Part shown: piece after piece, positions 51,309-62,945 of the stretch
How the letters are laid out: each line of letters begins with the position of its first letter
Position numbering within the stretch: position 1 is the first letter of the stretch
DNA from: Incumbomyces delicatus
Taxonomy: Eukaryota; Ascomycota; Eurotiomycetes; Chaetothyriales; Trichomeriaceae
NCBI GenBank assembly: GCA_017655985.1
Contig: JACJVS010000009.1
Span: 868,001-932,000 of the forward strand
Direction of reading: 5' to 3'
Length of the DNA: 64,000 bases
The notes under the pieces: model-generated
The model's input: the letters and a program-made list of their open reading frames with translations, nothing else
Database searches by the model: none
Told to the model about the DNA's origin: nothing
Position numbers and translations under genes: made by a program

Positions 51309-52085
51309 TTGTCCTTCATCGCCAACACACGTGCCGGAGCTACCTCGGAAAGGATGGATATGGGATTTTCTTCATCGTCGAGCGATGCCACTGACACTAG
51401 ATCCTTTCCGGGTCGTGCTGCAGGCCGAACACCCAAACCTAACATAGAAAGAGGCAGCAGCTCAAAGGAGAAACAGCGACATCAAAACTTTACGACCCAA
51501 CCGGGCACGAATACTTCGGGCTTTCATTTTGACATCCTGGCGTGGTATCCGAAGTACCAGTCTTGCCAGAGGTATTTCATCGACCATGCACAGCACGACT
51601 TTTTAGTCCAGGCATTCGCAGCCTTTATCAACGTTTTGCTTCCCTACCAGCGAAGTCCGCCAATCTACACGTGTCGCGGAGCGCGTTCAGCCAAGGACAG
51701 ACTAGATGAACTCAACTCCGCGAAACTTGGACCAACGAGGGACTTTGAAACTGTACCTGTTTCGCTCACGCCGTACGTTCGACGCCTTGTCTGCACCGGT
51801 ATGGACGTGGCTCAGATAATGCACGGTTTCTTCGGCAACGACTGGCAACAAGGCATTGGACCTCAGAGAGAGACGGAGCGCCGTAATTACCTGTTCGCTG
51901 CAAAAAGTGGCGGGTGGGCGAGCGTGAAGAGAGACTACGACATGTTACCACTGGAAACCGTGCCTTTCCTGAAGCCATTAAACCTTCCTCAGGACGAAGA
52001 GCTCGTGCAAGCAGAGAAGACATGGAGCGAGTGGCTGGCAATGGAAGACTGGATGGTTGGGAGCAGGGCGCCGGATCATGATTGA
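51309..52085 (+). CDS. Fungal protein of unknown function, 258 aa
   Basis: A single exon of 258 residues. A disordered Ser/Arg-rich N-terminus (1-60) precedes a compact region that looks conserved: FDILAWYPKYQSCQRYFID, VQAFAAFINVLLPYQ, SLTPYVRRLVCTGMD, HGFFGNDWQQGIGP and ERRNYLFAAKSGGWASVKRDYD. I recall relatives in many filamentous ascomycetes, sometimes labelled 'Ilp is an apoptosis inhibitor', a name with no clear basis. No catalytic motif, signal peptide or membrane segment is seen. Internal Met codons at residues 16 and 18 could be the true start. No operon-like neighbour; the nearest gene is the hydrolase at 53290, convergent. Confidence 0.72.
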   Translation: MSFIANTRAGATSERMDMGFSSSSSDATDTRSFPGRAAGRTPKPNIERGSSSKEKQRHQNFTTQPGTNTSGFHFDILAWYPKYQSCQRYFIDHAQHDFLVQAFAAFINVLLPYQRSPPIYTCRGARSAKDRLDELNSAKLGPTRDFETVPVSLTPYVRRLVCTGMDVAQIMHGFFGNDWQQGIGPQRETERRNYLFAAKSGGWASVKRDYDMLPLETVPFLKPLNLPQDEELVQAEKTWSEWLAMEDWMVGSRAPDHD

Positions 52086-53289
52086 GCTGGCTTGTACTGG
52101 GAACATTTGAATCAAATTACTACACTATTGAAGTGGGAATCTTTATGTTCCTCGACAAGCAGTTTTGGAGCAAGAGAGTCTACCCAGATGGTGCATTGGA
52201 AGTTTGGAAATTTGCGTCGGAAAGTATGGGAAGAAAAAGTTTTGGGCGCTCCAATGTGTTCAAGGGGAGAGATATTGAGGCACCAATGCGGGTCGAGTTC
52301 TCTCAGAATCGGGCAGTATAGATAATGAGGAGGAGATACCCACTCCGAGGCGAGGTAGGTATCTTATCCTGGCATTTCAACACTCTGTCTCAACTCTACG
52401 GCAGAAAATGTTGCAACGCGATCAGGGATCTCGTCAGGCTTGACCCACCCGTCATTAGGGGGAGACATGTTTGCCAAGGGCGATTCTAGGCAAATGCCAC
52501 CATTCACATGTATTCGTTGGGCCTATAAGACCTGCTACAGCGACACACAAAGGCAGGTCAGGCCAAGGACTATTTCACAGTGCAAATGTACTCGTTCGAG
52601 GGATGCCCAGGCCAGTTCACAGGAGACTCTCACTCAGCGGCCATATCAGCGCTTATGCAGATCACTACTCTCAAGCGCGTAGTCCAGCAAAAGAGTCATG
52701 GCTGACCAATCCTGCCTTTCGTGTCGCGGATAACACGATATCTCTGTCTACATGGTCGATACTTTTCCACGTCACAAGTGTGAGACAAGCACGAAGCGTC
52801 CCTTGAAACCTGCAGGCTTCAAGAACGAAGTCGTCCCCTGACACACAAGAGTATGCCAGCGGAAGAGCTGCCAGAAAGCAGTAGAGTGAAAGGGACCGAA
52901 CACATCAAACTCCCGGCACTATGCGGAATCTACTGGTGGGACAGGCACTGTACAATAAGTTGACCAAGCATGGCAGTGCAGCCGACGACTTCTCCAACGA
53001 GTCGGGTGATGTACAAACGCATGAAATTTGACCATGTCAGCTGCAAAGGCGTGGCACCAATGAATTGTTTCTCGCCAGCGTCTCACTTTCCAAGTCGCCA
53101 ACGGTCTCAAAAGGTGACCCTGGGAAGCAAGAAAGTACCCCACCCAATAGCATTCAATTCCGGCAATTGTGGCCAAGTAAGGTATACGAAGAGCTGTGAA
53201 ATGTATACAGCCGGCCCATGTCGAACCATCGGCCTCTTTCTGACAAACTCCACCAACTTGACGCGACATCTGATCATATCACACCAAAA
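52086..53289. other. Convergent intergenic region, nothing recognised
   Basis: Short frames (52082-52325, 52440-52806, 52970-53269) lack motifs. Long 3' UTRs may occupy part of it. Confidence 0.4.
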
Positions 53290-54720
53290 TCACAGCATTT
53301 CTTTTATCCGTGCTTTCACCCACGCAAAACCTTCCTTACCTTCTCTAAGTCCATAGCATACAGTCAGAGGAAAGCAATGCATCTGTTTCTCCCACACCAA
53401 CCAGGTTCCTGGTATCGCCTCTTGTTTGCATTTGTCCATGAATACGTCGCAGTCAGGAGCAAGCAAATCCGCGGTACCATAGATGCCATTCAAGATCAAC
53501 TTACTCTCCCTAAGTTTCCGCCACGCTTCTGGTTTTGCCAGAGCAGGAGACAGAACAGGGTCTGCTCTCGGATCACCGTTACTGCTTGGCCAGTCTTTGC
53601 ACCACGAATCCGCAGCTGTTTCTGTCACGTGTCTAGTGAGCACCGGGTCGAGTCTATCAGCTTCCTGAATTTTGGGATTCGTGTTCCGAAAATCGGTTGG
53701 GGGCGACATTGCCAGAACACTCTTGAGGCGTTTCATCACGTCTAGCTGTGCCACTTTCTCGGGGTTCGTTTTCGAAGTGCAACCTGCGGGCTCGGTGGTT
53801 AGCAACCCGAGTTGCTCGCTCCACCAAAACGCCAGAGAAAGAACAATGTTGCCACCGGCGCTATCGCCCATCAAAGTCACGTGCTCATCTGTTCGTGCAT
53901 TTTCGCCTGCTTCTTGAAGCGTCTGGATCAACCAGCTGCGCAGCAAGGGAAGCGAGTCTTTGGCTGGGGAATTCGGGCCTAAAGGATAGGAGACAAAGGT
54001 TACTCGCACGCCATCGCCTGCAAGGTCGTTTGCCAGTCGGGCACCCAGCTTCCAATGCTCAGAAGATGCAGGAGCCTTAAATCCACCGCCAGCAAAATAG
54101 TATATGGTGTGTCTGATTTCGTGCTTCGATCCTTCTCGGTCTATCTGAGACCGTGAACGAATTGGGTTGAAATCGTACAGATAGAGATCTTGGCTGGCCC
54201 AGCTGTGATGATTTTCGTTGTCATTGTATATGGGAAGCCTTGCTTCGGGATGTGAGGTGACTGAAATTCGTCTTTCTGTTATTTTCACACTGTAATGGCT
54301 GTCGGGGCGCTCTGTGAGTTGTGGACTGCCTGCTGGTTTTGGGTCGCCAAGGCCAACGAGTTTGGGACGGAGAGGACGAATAAGCGCTCGGAGGACCACA
54401 TACAAGAGGGACAAATCTGATCGCCGAGTTGTGTGGGTTGGAGGTAGGGAAGCTTCGGAGGGCATATCTGTTTCCACCGTATTACGCTGGCTTTTCTTTA
54501 GGTCTCTAGACAGTGATGTTTCTTTGTTTGGATGCTCGGTAAGAGTAGAGGAAGGTAAGTTCCCTGTCGTGGCCATCGAGCACAGAAGAGGTGTAATATG
54601 GGTTGTGAGTCGCCAGGGCCAGCTCGATTTCAGGCGTAGATTAAGTCTATTAGATATGAGTAAAATCCTGGTGGTTTGATTCAAAAAAGAGGAATACGAG
54701 GACGCTCGCGAAATGGTCAA
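53290..54720 (-). CDS. Alpha/beta hydrolase, HSL-like esterase/lipase
   Basis: A single exon of up to 476 residues from ATG 54720; later Met codons (for example residue 49 in CSMATTGN) are possible starts. The fold is of the hormone-sensitive-lipase-like group. In place of the usual HGGG the oxyanion strand reads YYFAGGGFKAP (about 207-217). The nucleophile Ser is at about 287 in LMGDSAGGNIVLSLAFWW. The acid is probably the Asp of GTADLLAPDCD and the His that of KQMHCFPL. An N-terminal basic-hydrophobic stretch (about 100-125, LSLLYVVLRALIRPLRPK) could bind membrane. The enzyme probably cleaves small esters; the substrate is unknown and no cluster partners are present. Confidence 0.86.
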   Translation of the reverse strand: MTISRASSYSSFLNQTTRILLISNRLNLRLKSSWPWRLTTHITPLLCSMATTGNLPSSTLTEHPNKETSLSRDLKKSQRNTVETDMPSEASLPPTHTTRRSDLSLLYVVLRALIRPLRPKLVGLGDPKPAGSPQLTERPDSHYSVKITERRISVTSHPEARLPIYNDNENHHSWASQDLYLYDFNPIRSRSQIDREGSKHEIRHTIYYFAGGGFKAPASSEHWKLGARLANDLAGDGVRVTFVSYPLGPNSPAKDSLPLLRSWLIQTLQEAGENARTDEHVTLMGDSAGGNIVLSLAFWWSEQLGLLTTEPAGCTSKTNPEKVAQLDVMKRLKSVLAMSPPTDFRNTNPKIQEADRLDPVLTRHVTETAADSWCKDWPSSNGDPRADPVLSPALAKPEAWRKLRESKLILNGIYGTADLLAPDCDVFMDKCKQEAIPGTWLVWEKQMHCFPLTVCYGLREGKEGFAWVKARIKEML

Positions 54721-55415
54721 ATGTCAATATCCATTGACCCTATTATTAATGTATCAAAATCTGACAGACACTGAAAGGAAAGAAAGCAGAGAGAGGAGAA
54801 ATCGTGGGACCATGCAACCACCATCGTGTTCCCAGATAATCACATAACGGATTGAAAGACATCATGATTTAAGAAAACGGCGTCTCTAGGAACCTTTCGA
54901 GTCTTGGCTGATGCCATGTTCGACTGATACACAGGCACGATGGGCAAAACCGGCTAGCAGCAACGGAGTGGGCAACTCGGGTCAAAGCGCTAAGAATGAA
55001 GTACTTTCAGGCTAGATCCCATAGCTCGTACGATCGATGTCGCAGTTAGCTCGATTTATCTCGTCGCTCTTGATTCATGTTTTCGAGAGATGACATGTTT
55101 GTCACTCTTGCTTACGAATAATCGAGAGCCTGGCCATAATTAGTTCATAGGTTTGTTTTGCTTGGTGCTTGGCTTCCAACGAAAAGTTAAGCCTATGTAT
55201 CACTCCCGGTCATTCTAGGAAGGATATCTCACGCAGCTGACAGGAAACGCGGCTAGCCTTACAGTAGGTGTGCGGGTAGGCTAGGCGGAAACCATATCCG
55301 GCCCGCTGAGTGGACCTATATCAAAAACTTCTAAGCCGCCCAGGATTTTCGGTATTTTAGTTTGTTCTCATGCGGACACGGCATCTTCTATTCAGACGAT
55401 CAGTCCACTATCAAC
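54721..55415. other. Divergent promoter region, hydrolase and IMP3
   Basis: No gene or repeat is recognised. It must contain the promoters of both divergent genes. Confidence 0.4.
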
Positions 55416-55982
55416 ATGGTGCGCAAGTTGAAGCACCATGAGCAGAAACTCCTCAAAAAGGTCGACCTCATCTCATACAAATCCGATGGCCCATCACACC
55501 GTGCAGCTGATGTCCGCCGGCGGTACCATCTGACCGAGTCACTCGATTACGACAAATACAATGCACTCGCTGGCAAGCTACGAAAACTTGCGCATCTCCT
55601 CTCCGCCTTAGACCCTGCTGATCCATTCCGAAAAGAACGGGAAAGTGTTCTTCTCGAAAAACTCTGGCAAATGGGCCTCCTGAAACAATCCAGAGAACAA
55701 GGTGCTGCGCTCAGCGCAGTCGAGAACGATATCACAGTCAGCGCCTTTTGTCGAAGACGCTTGGGCATTCTGATGGTCAGGATTGGCATGGTTGAGCATG
55801 TTAGGACAGCGCACAAGTTGATCGAACAAGGACATGTCAGAGTTGGAACAGAAGTCGTCACAGATCCTGCGTTCCTCATCAGTCGAGGCATGGAAGATTT
55901 TGTCACCTGGGTAGACGGATCTAAGGTGCAGAGACAGGTCATGAAGTACAGGGAAAAACTGGATGATTTTGATTTGCTCTGA
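55416..55982 (+). CDS. IMP3: U3 snoRNP protein IMP3
   Basis: A single exon of 188 residues matches Imp3, which bridges U3 snoRNA and pre-18S rRNA in the SSU processome. The canonical start MVRKLKHHEQKLLKKVD is at ATG 55416, and the frame continues upstream only by chance. The conserved RRRYHLTESLDYDKYNAL and LRKLAHLLSAL follow. The S4 RNA-binding domain (about 107-165) has FCRRRLGILMVRIGMVEH, AHKLIEQGHVRVGTEVV and DPAFLISRGMEDFVTW. The C-terminus ends YREKLDDFDLL. Length is normal (yeast 183). Nop14 (13936) belongs to the same complex, but the 40-kb gap makes this chance linkage. Confidence 0.94.
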   Translation: MVRKLKHHEQKLLKKVDLISYKSDGPSHRAADVRRRYHLTESLDYDKYNALAGKLRKLAHLLSALDPADPFRKERESVLLEKLWQMGLLKQSREQGAALSAVENDITVSAFCRRRLGILMVRIGMVEHVRTAHKLIEQGHVRVGTEVVTDPAFLISRGMEDFVTWVDGSKVQRQVMKYREKLDDFDLL

Positions 55983-57280
55983 TCGACCAGCATGTAATCC
56001 TGCACAATACCATGCTAATGGCAGGATGGGATCTTTCAAGGTCCGTCAAGGAATTGGTCCTGCACAATCCAAGGACTGTCGAAGCCCGCAATGGCATCTT
56101 ACTACATGATATTGCCACACGAGGAAGCTGCTACGAACAGGCCGAAGGTTTCTGCTATGCAGCAAAGCAATCCATCTATCCATGAGAGGAGTTGAGGATA
56201 ACGCACGTTTCCGAAGATGCGCATCCATTTTGCTTAACAGAAGCCACTCTAGCTTTTAGTGTCCGGCGCTGTAGTGATTACAGGTGCATATGGACGATTT
56301 CTGCCTCGTTCTGCGTCTGCACAAAAGCCCGAAAGTTCTTTCGAGGATGAGGCCTCCACATTTGGAGTCCAATTGTCTACGGAACCCTGCAAGGGGAGAC
56401 TGGGAGTGGGCAAGAAGATTGAGCTCGTAAATCTAAGCCCGGAAATGTAAGCCACAGTCTTTTCCTCGACTCCTAGGAACTTGGCCGTCTCGAAGCCCCG
56501 GCGAGTCGAGCATGATTTGCAAATTCCGAGTAACTGAACACAAGAGTCACGGTCTTCATCATCCTTGATAACTCTCGCAACACACTTCGCCAGCCTCGAA
56601 AGCCTCGAAAAAAGGTTCTACTGCCGACACTTACTCACAACTATACAGACTATTGTACCTAATGTGATTGAAGGAGACGAAGTTGCTCTGCCTTCTGCCC
56701 CATCCTCGAGCCGAATCCGAAGCCGAAGGCTTGTATTTCCGTGAGCTACAGTTTATTGCAAGACCTTGACTGCACGTTTGCAGTGCGAGGAAACTTGAAA
56801 TCGATAGCTGTGTGATGCGAATATCGCCAAACCATTACCACTAGCGCCGTAGATGGAATCCGGAGGGGTTTCACGGAGATAGAACGTAAATTTTACATTG
56901 TTGGGCTACGATTTGACTCCCTTTGCCCACTGCGAGCCAAGACATGACGAGAGCACATCATTCGAAGTTGAATGAAAATCTTGCGTACTCAATTAGCCAA
57001 TCAGATTTTGTGTATCTATCTAGCGGACAACTTCTCACGCAGCTTTGGCTTCCCAGCAGATTTCACGTGAGAGCAAAATTCAAGATCGCAACATCCACTA
57101 GGATCCATCTTGACTTCATTCAGTAGGCTGCTCCGACGGCCAGAGAACCAGAAATGTCACGATTGCCGCATACGGTAATTTCCAACGGGGTTCGTCTCGA
57201 TGAGACCGATTTAAAAGCGTAAGAGATCCTGCCCGTAGTTTGCGCCCGTGTTTGTCTGCATCCTGATACCCTCCGAAACA
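55983..57280. other. Intergenic, promoter of the MFS gene
   Basis: No supported gene lies here. Small frames (56259-56450, 56923-57126) have no motif. Confidence 0.4.
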
Positions 57281-59227
57281 ATGGCTGCTCATCCTCTGCC
57301 GAACGACAACGATGTCGTACTAGAGGAAACTCTAACCTTGGAGAAGACGCCTACATTCGTGAATCTTGCCCATGTGCAGTCGGCTGGAACGACGAGAACG
57401 AGTCTTTCCCGACGGAGGACGACAACGTCAAATGCACCGCGAAGCCCTAGTCTAGGAAGGGCAAGATCGAGCTCCGTCCAGCCTCTGGAACGGGATGACC
57501 TAGACGAAGATGCTGTCGTATCTCTGACCAAGAGTGCGTCTCGAATTTCGGGTCATGAAGAAGCCTACAGCGACAGCCAGCGAGGCCGTCAGCTGCCGAG
57601 ATGGCCACAAGCTGCAAAGACTGGCGGTTTCGACATTATCAAGGAGCTTCCTACGCCCTTCGATACACCCATGGGGAGTCGACGACCATCACCGTCTCGG
57701 ATTGAAACCATCTCTCGGCCCCCAAGTCCAGGTCCTGCCTACGGCTCCGACATTGAAAGCCTCGAGTACCAATCGACAGATGACGAAGAAGCGGAAGCAT
57801 ATGCGTATCCAGACGTGGGCATAATTGCCTCATGGCGTGGGGGTGCCATTCTGGCATGCGTTTGCGGTGCACAGCTGATGGATAACATTTTCATGACAGG
57901 GGTCAACATTTCGCTACCCGCCATTCAAAAAGAGTTTAATGTGGACGGATCTGAACTCCAGTGGCTGATATCGGCGTACACTCTGACATTTGGCGGTTTC
58001 CTGCTCCTCAGCGGCGTCCTTGCTGACAGATATGGTCGCAGGCACGTCTTTTGTGGGGGTATGCTATTTTTGTCGATCTGGACTCTAGCTAACGGCTTTG
58101 CATCCTCTTTCCTCCAAATGGCCATCTTTCGGGCTTTGCAAGGCATTGGAGCAGCTGCCACCGTACCTTCAGCTGTGGGGATCCTAAGCTCCTTTTACGT
58201 GGCCAAAGACCGCACACGAGCCTTATCATTGTTCGGTGCAGCTGGTGCTGTCGGGTTTGCCGTCGGACTCATTCTGGGCGGGTTTCTGACAGCGTCAGTC
58301 GGGTGGCGATACCTATTCTACCTATCGGTGATTATCACAGGTACGATCCCGATCGGTGCCTTTTTCATTCTGCCTAAAGATTGTGTACGTGGTCAAGACA
58401 AGCCTACGCTTGACTTTGCTGGGGTCGGACTCTCAACTTCAGGATTAATATTGCTGTCATTTGTTCTGTCAAGTGGTGGTGAATATGGCTGGAGTAAAGC
58501 TTTCATCATCGTATTGCTTATTGCTTCAGTTGCTTTGATTGCTGGATTCACCTGGGTCGAGAAGAAGGTCCCTAACCCGATCATGCCGCTCTCTCTGTGG
58601 AAGCTGAAAAATTTCGCTGTCCTCTGGATCAGTGGCTTCATGCTTTATGGGAGCTACCAAACCATAATCTACTACACCACTCTGATCGCGCAAGAGGTTC
58701 AGCATCTGAGCGCAAGCGAAACCGCGATCCGGTTTCTGCCAATGGGAGCAACTGGATTCTGCCTTTCCATGCTGATGGGCACTTTGATTGACCGAGTCAA
58801 CATCAAATTCCTGCTGTTGCTCGGCATGCTCCTATCTACGGTAGCTCCTGTCTCGGCCGCAACGATGTCGGAGAATGACATGAATTTCTGGAAGCATATT
58901 CTTCCAGCAACCTTGCTAGGCGTGGCAGGCGTGACAGTCGGATACTGCACGATCACGGTAGTGTTGCTAGCATCGGTGCCCGTGAATGTCAAGTCTCTGT
59001 GCGCTGGTATGATCAACACGGCCTACCAGATTGGCAGTGGTGTCGCGTTGGCCTTGTCGACCGCGATCGTACAAGCGGTGGATGTTAAAAAGGGGCACAG
59101 TCAGTTGAAGCAATACGAAACCGGCCTATGGTGCTGTGTTGGGTTTGGGGCGCTCAGTTTGATCAGTGCAGTTGGCATCCGAGGGGCGAAAAGCCCACCA
59201 GGTGGAGGTCCCGTTTCTGTGCATTGA
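57281..59227 (+). CDS. MFS drug/proton antiporter, DHA2 type
   Basis: A single exon of 648 residues. A long cytosolic N-terminus (1-185) rich in Ser, Arg and Pro (RRTTTSNAPRSPSLGRAR, SRRPSPSRIETISRPPSP) holds many possible phosphorylation sites. About fourteen membrane segments follow, beginning GAILACVCGAQLMDNIFMTG. Signatures of 14-helix DHA2 transporters are seen: DNIFMTGVNISLPAI in TM1, LADRYGRRHVF (motif A) in the loop after TM2, and GAVGFAVGLILGGFL (motif C) in TM5. Relatives include yeast Atr1-like exporters for aminotriazole, boron or drugs; the substrate here is unknown. ATG 57281 lies in ACAATGGC. Confidence 0.9.
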   Translation: MAAHPLPNDNDVVLEETLTLEKTPTFVNLAHVQSAGTTRTSLSRRRTTTSNAPRSPSLGRARSSSVQPLERDDLDEDAVVSLTKSASRISGHEEAYSDSQRGRQLPRWPQAAKTGGFDIIKELPTPFDTPMGSRRPSPSRIETISRPPSPGPAYGSDIESLEYQSTDDEEAEAYAYPDVGIIASWRGGAILACVCGAQLMDNIFMTGVNISLPAIQKEFNVDGSELQWLISAYTLTFGGFLLLSGVLADRYGRRHVFCGGMLFLSIWTLANGFASSFLQMAIFRALQGIGAAATVPSAVGILSSFYVAKDRTRALSLFGAAGAVGFAVGLILGGFLTASVGWRYLFYLSVIITGTIPIGAFFILPKDCVRGQDKPTLDFAGVGLSTSGLILLSFVLSSGGEYGWSKAFIIVLLIASVALIAGFTWVEKKVPNPIMPLSLWKLKNFAVLWISGFMLYGSYQTIIYYTTLIAQEVQHLSASETAIRFLPMGATGFCLSMLMGTLIDRVNIKFLLLLGMLLSTVAPVSAATMSENDMNFWKHILPATLLGVAGVTVGYCTITVVLLASVPVNVKSLCAGMINTAYQIGSGVALALSTAIVQAVDVKKGHSQLKQYETGLWCCVGFGALSLISAVGIRGAKSPPGGGPVSVH

Positions 59228-60087
59228 GAGCCTTGGTTACACTGGTTAGCGTAATTGTGAAATGTCATCTTTTGCTACCTGAGTCTGAGTCCTTTCCATA
59301 TTAAAATGTAGTCGGAACTTTTCAGGACAGGGTGTCGGTAATGAGCCTAGATCGTCACAGTGATTGGTAGGGCAGAGAAATTCGGAAGAGGCATGCAGTC
59401 AGCGTCTAAACAACCGTGGCGATAAGCCGGCGGCGACCTTATTTGATATTTACCTAGGTACATCGTACTTCGTATACTTTCCAGATCTCCAGCTCTTAAC
59501 ACCACGGGTATAGCGAGGATACCGCGCCTTACCTAGGTCCTATGAAGACCATCCAAGCTTGAGGGATAGAGTGATGCAGCTACCTAGGTACGAAGCCGGC
59601 AGCCAAGTCCAAAACAAGAATTCCCTTTCTCCAGCTACGACGTACGGGTCAAGCTCGGAGCCTGGGCAGTGATTCTATCGAGATAGTTAGGCGAGAGTCG
59701 GACTAAACAGATTGGTCCTCGCTTCTTGGCACTGGCTGCTAATGGCGTATACTAGCCGACTAGCCATTAGCCAATCCCCCGACCAACTGCGTGGGTTGGC
59801 GTCTTTACAACAACCTCGAGCACTTAACACTTCCTACAGCGAGATTACCTGATCGCCAGTATCGACTTTTCCTTCCGAACGGTGGCCGATAATCGATTGT
59901 ATCGAGTACCACATACGCATTGGCCGCATAACCCCGACTCCAAGGCTGCCAAACTTTACACTGAACAGCGATCGATCTGGGTCAAGGAGAAAGATGCTGG
60001 TGAAATTGGGATACCGGTGACCGCAGATGACCACCAATGTCTAAACCTACTTTGCTGAGGTAGTTTTGGCCCTCAGAACCAGTGGCG
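59228..60087. promoter_or_regulatory. Intergenic with three ACCTAGGT palindromes
   Basis: Copies of TACCTAGGTA at 59451-59460 and 59581-59590, and of TTACCTAGGT at 59529-59538, fall within 140 bp. The spacing is roughly 78 and 52 bp. The region separates the MFS gene from the PIP5K start, so they could be upstream elements of the latter. The same palindrome also occurs at 9381. No function is known to me. Confidence 0.4.
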
Positions 60088-62945
60088 ATGCCGGTCTTAT
60101 CGGCTGAGCCTCCTCTGTCCGTGTTATCGAACAGCGCCAGCTCGTCCTTCGACGTACCTTCTCGCAAGTCTCACGACAAAACGATCTCGGGGGTCTTCGC
60201 ATACACGAATGGGACAGACGTAGAGACTGGTCTTCCAGACCATCGGCTTGAGCATATAAAGAATTTGAAGAACGGTAGTCAAAGTTCATTGACCAACGGA
60301 AATGCGAGACCGTCACGAGATCGCGCTCCTTCCGCTACATGCAGCAGTCTCTCGGTATCAAGCAAAACCCCCAAAACCAGTGACTACTTCGGTAGGTCTT
60401 CCATATCCGCCGAACCCTCGTCCAAGCTGTCAAACGTGGAGAACGGCTCTGATGCGTCACGAATGAACGGGTCGATTGGTCAAGCTCCTCCGCTAGTTGA
60501 GTCCTCAAACCGAAGCAATAGTATAGCTACACAACATGAATCCGAGACCGATGCTGTTGAGGCATCTTCCACATGGTCCGACTTCCGAAGCTCCATGAGA
60601 CAGGGCCATCTTTCTTCGCAATACCCGTACATGACCCCGATTCCCTCTGCTGATCACCCCCAATCGGAGCCCATCAAAGCCACTGAGCCACCACGACTCT
60701 CCCAAAGACACACCCTGAGCGTGCCGCAATCGGCTTCGGGCGCAGCTCGAGCTTCAAGAGATTTTTCTTACACCTCCGGGCCGTCCGAAGAGGTTCTGAC
60801 CAGTACTGGCCGATTTTCGCCTACGAGAGACTTCGAAGGAAATGCACCCAGGCGACGCAGAGCGTCACTTGGGCTAACCCGCAAGCCAACGCGACCTGCG
60901 TCAGATGCGCACCTGGCCGAAGTGCCTCACGACGAGGATGCAGCCAGATGGACCGAGGCGATCAAACAGAAACGAGCAAGTCGTCGGAAACGTCTAGAAG
61001 AGGATGACGATCGTGTCATCGTCGGCAAGAAGGTGGAAGAAGGACACGTCAATTGGGTTACAGCCTACAACATGTTGACTGGCATTCGATTCACCGTATC
61101 CAGAACAAATGCTAAGATGGATCGCGAGCTGACACCCGCTGACTTCGATGCCAGGCACAAGTTCAGCTTTGACGTGACAGGCAGCGAATTGACCCCAAGT
61201 GCAAAGTACGACTTCAAATTCAAGGACTACAGCCCCTGGGTTTTCCGTCATCTCCGAGCCATCTTCGGACTTGACCCAGCCGACTACCTGATGAGTCTGA
61301 CGAGCAAGTACATCCTCTCAGAGCTGGGCAGCCCAGGAAAATCGGGTTCTTTTTTCTATTTTTCGCGTGACTACAAATACATCATCAAGACCATTCATCA
61401 CGCGGAACACAAATTGTTGCGGCGGATTCTGAGAGACTACTATTCACATGTCAAGGACAATCCAAACACCCTGATCAGCCAGTTCTACGGTCTACATCGA
61501 GTGAAGATTGCGTACGGACGAAAAATCCATTTCGTGGTCATGAACAACCTCTTTCCTCCGCATCGAGATATACATCAGACCTATGACTTGAAAGGATCAA
61601 CTGTCGGCCGTGATCTAAAAGAAGAAACATTGCAATCGAACCCTCGAGCGACATTGAAAGACTTGAACTGGCTTCGACGAGACATGCATTTGGAATTTGA
61701 CCAAAGGTTGAGAGGCATTTTCATCGAGCAATTACAACGTGATGTTTCCCTGCTGCAGCGGCTGCAGATAATGGACTACTCCCTGCTTGTCGGTATTCAC
61801 GATCTAGAAACTGGAAACGACGACAATCTCCGCGAAAAGACGTTGCAAGTCTTTCAGCCAGGTGGAGACAAAGAGGATGTCGACTTGCCCGGCCACTTGA
61901 TGCGGACACCCAGCCGACTTGAAAGTGCTCGAAAGGCTCGAGAACTGAGGGACGCACTGAAAAAGGAAAAGCCGATGCCAATGGGTAAAGCATCAGCTCG
62001 CATGCCGACACACCTTGCGGCTGATGATCAGAGACACAAGCGCATCTTTTATAGCGACGATGGTGGAATCCGTGCTACCCACGAAGACGGCCGGCCGGGA
62101 GAGACGATCTACTACCTAGGCGTCATTGATTGCTTGACACACGTAAGCTTTTCCCAATGTCAGATGCCCCAACTGTGACTAATCTTGAATAGTATGGCTT
62201 CATCAAAAGGATAGAACACTTCTGGAAGGGCCTGAGCCATAACCGACACCAAATTAGTCCTATCCCTCCGCAAGCCTATGGTGAACGCTTTCTAAACTTC
62301 ATGACCGGCATCACCATGACCAAAGAAGAAGCAGAAAGGCGAGCTAAACTAGAAGGCGCGCGGACGTCAGATGCGGATGTGCAGCACCATCATATTCCTC
62401 CTACAACTGATGTTGACGGACACGTTGAACTCCCACCGCACAGCCCTCGAAATGAAGCTGAGGTGGAGAAGACGTTGGATGCTGCCCAGAAGTCAACCGA
62501 TAATCAAACGAGCGACAAGGGCAGAATAAAAAGCGAAGAGGAGAAGCCGGACCGAGTGTTACTGACATCCGGCACCGAAGCCCGCCAAGCGACGACCTTG
62601 CCTATCGTGCAAGAGGCTCACGAAAATAGCAGCCACAACGGCTCCGTCGACGGAGATACACCCAGTGATGCTCTTGGCAGCAATCAGCAATCGGTTGACG
62701 GCAATAAAGATTTACAAAACCACGAGCCAGACTGTGGCGTCGAGTATGCGGTGGCCAGCGAACTTGACTACGCCCACGAAGATCGAGGCAAAATTATTGC
62801 GCCACTAAACTCACACGAAGCCCTTGAAGTGACGGATGGTGAGGTTGGCCCACAAGTACCCTCAAGCCCTCCACGTATAGGGAGCGGGGTCATACCGACG
62901 ATGGACCCGTTGATCAGAGATGGAGGGATCGGACTTGCAAGATGA
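60088..62945 (+). CDS. MSS4: Phosphatidylinositol-4-phosphate 5-kinase (Mss4-type)
   Basis: Two exons (60088-62142 and 62193-62945) give 935 residues. The enzyme makes PI(4,5)P2 from PI4P at the plasma membrane and governs actin, endocytosis and polarity. A disordered Ser-rich N-terminus (1-300) precedes the catalytic region, from GHVNWVTAYNMLTGIRFTVSR. Key parts are SGSFFYFSRDYKYIIKTIHH with the ATP-binding Lys, NLFPPHRDIHQTYDLKGSTVGR, the catalytic IMDYSLLVGIHD, and after the 50-nt intron YGFIKRIEHFWKG. The splice gives YYLGVIDCLTHYGFIKR. The Ser/Asp-rich tail (about 720-935) is longer than in yeast. ATG 60088 follows an in-frame GTG, so the first ATG is used; an upstream coding exon cannot be excluded. 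Confidence 0.92.

Noticed and set aside
13936..55982. Functional cluster of SSU-processome genes (Nop14 and IMP3)
   Set aside because: They lie about 40 kb apart with unrelated genes between; linkage is most likely chance.
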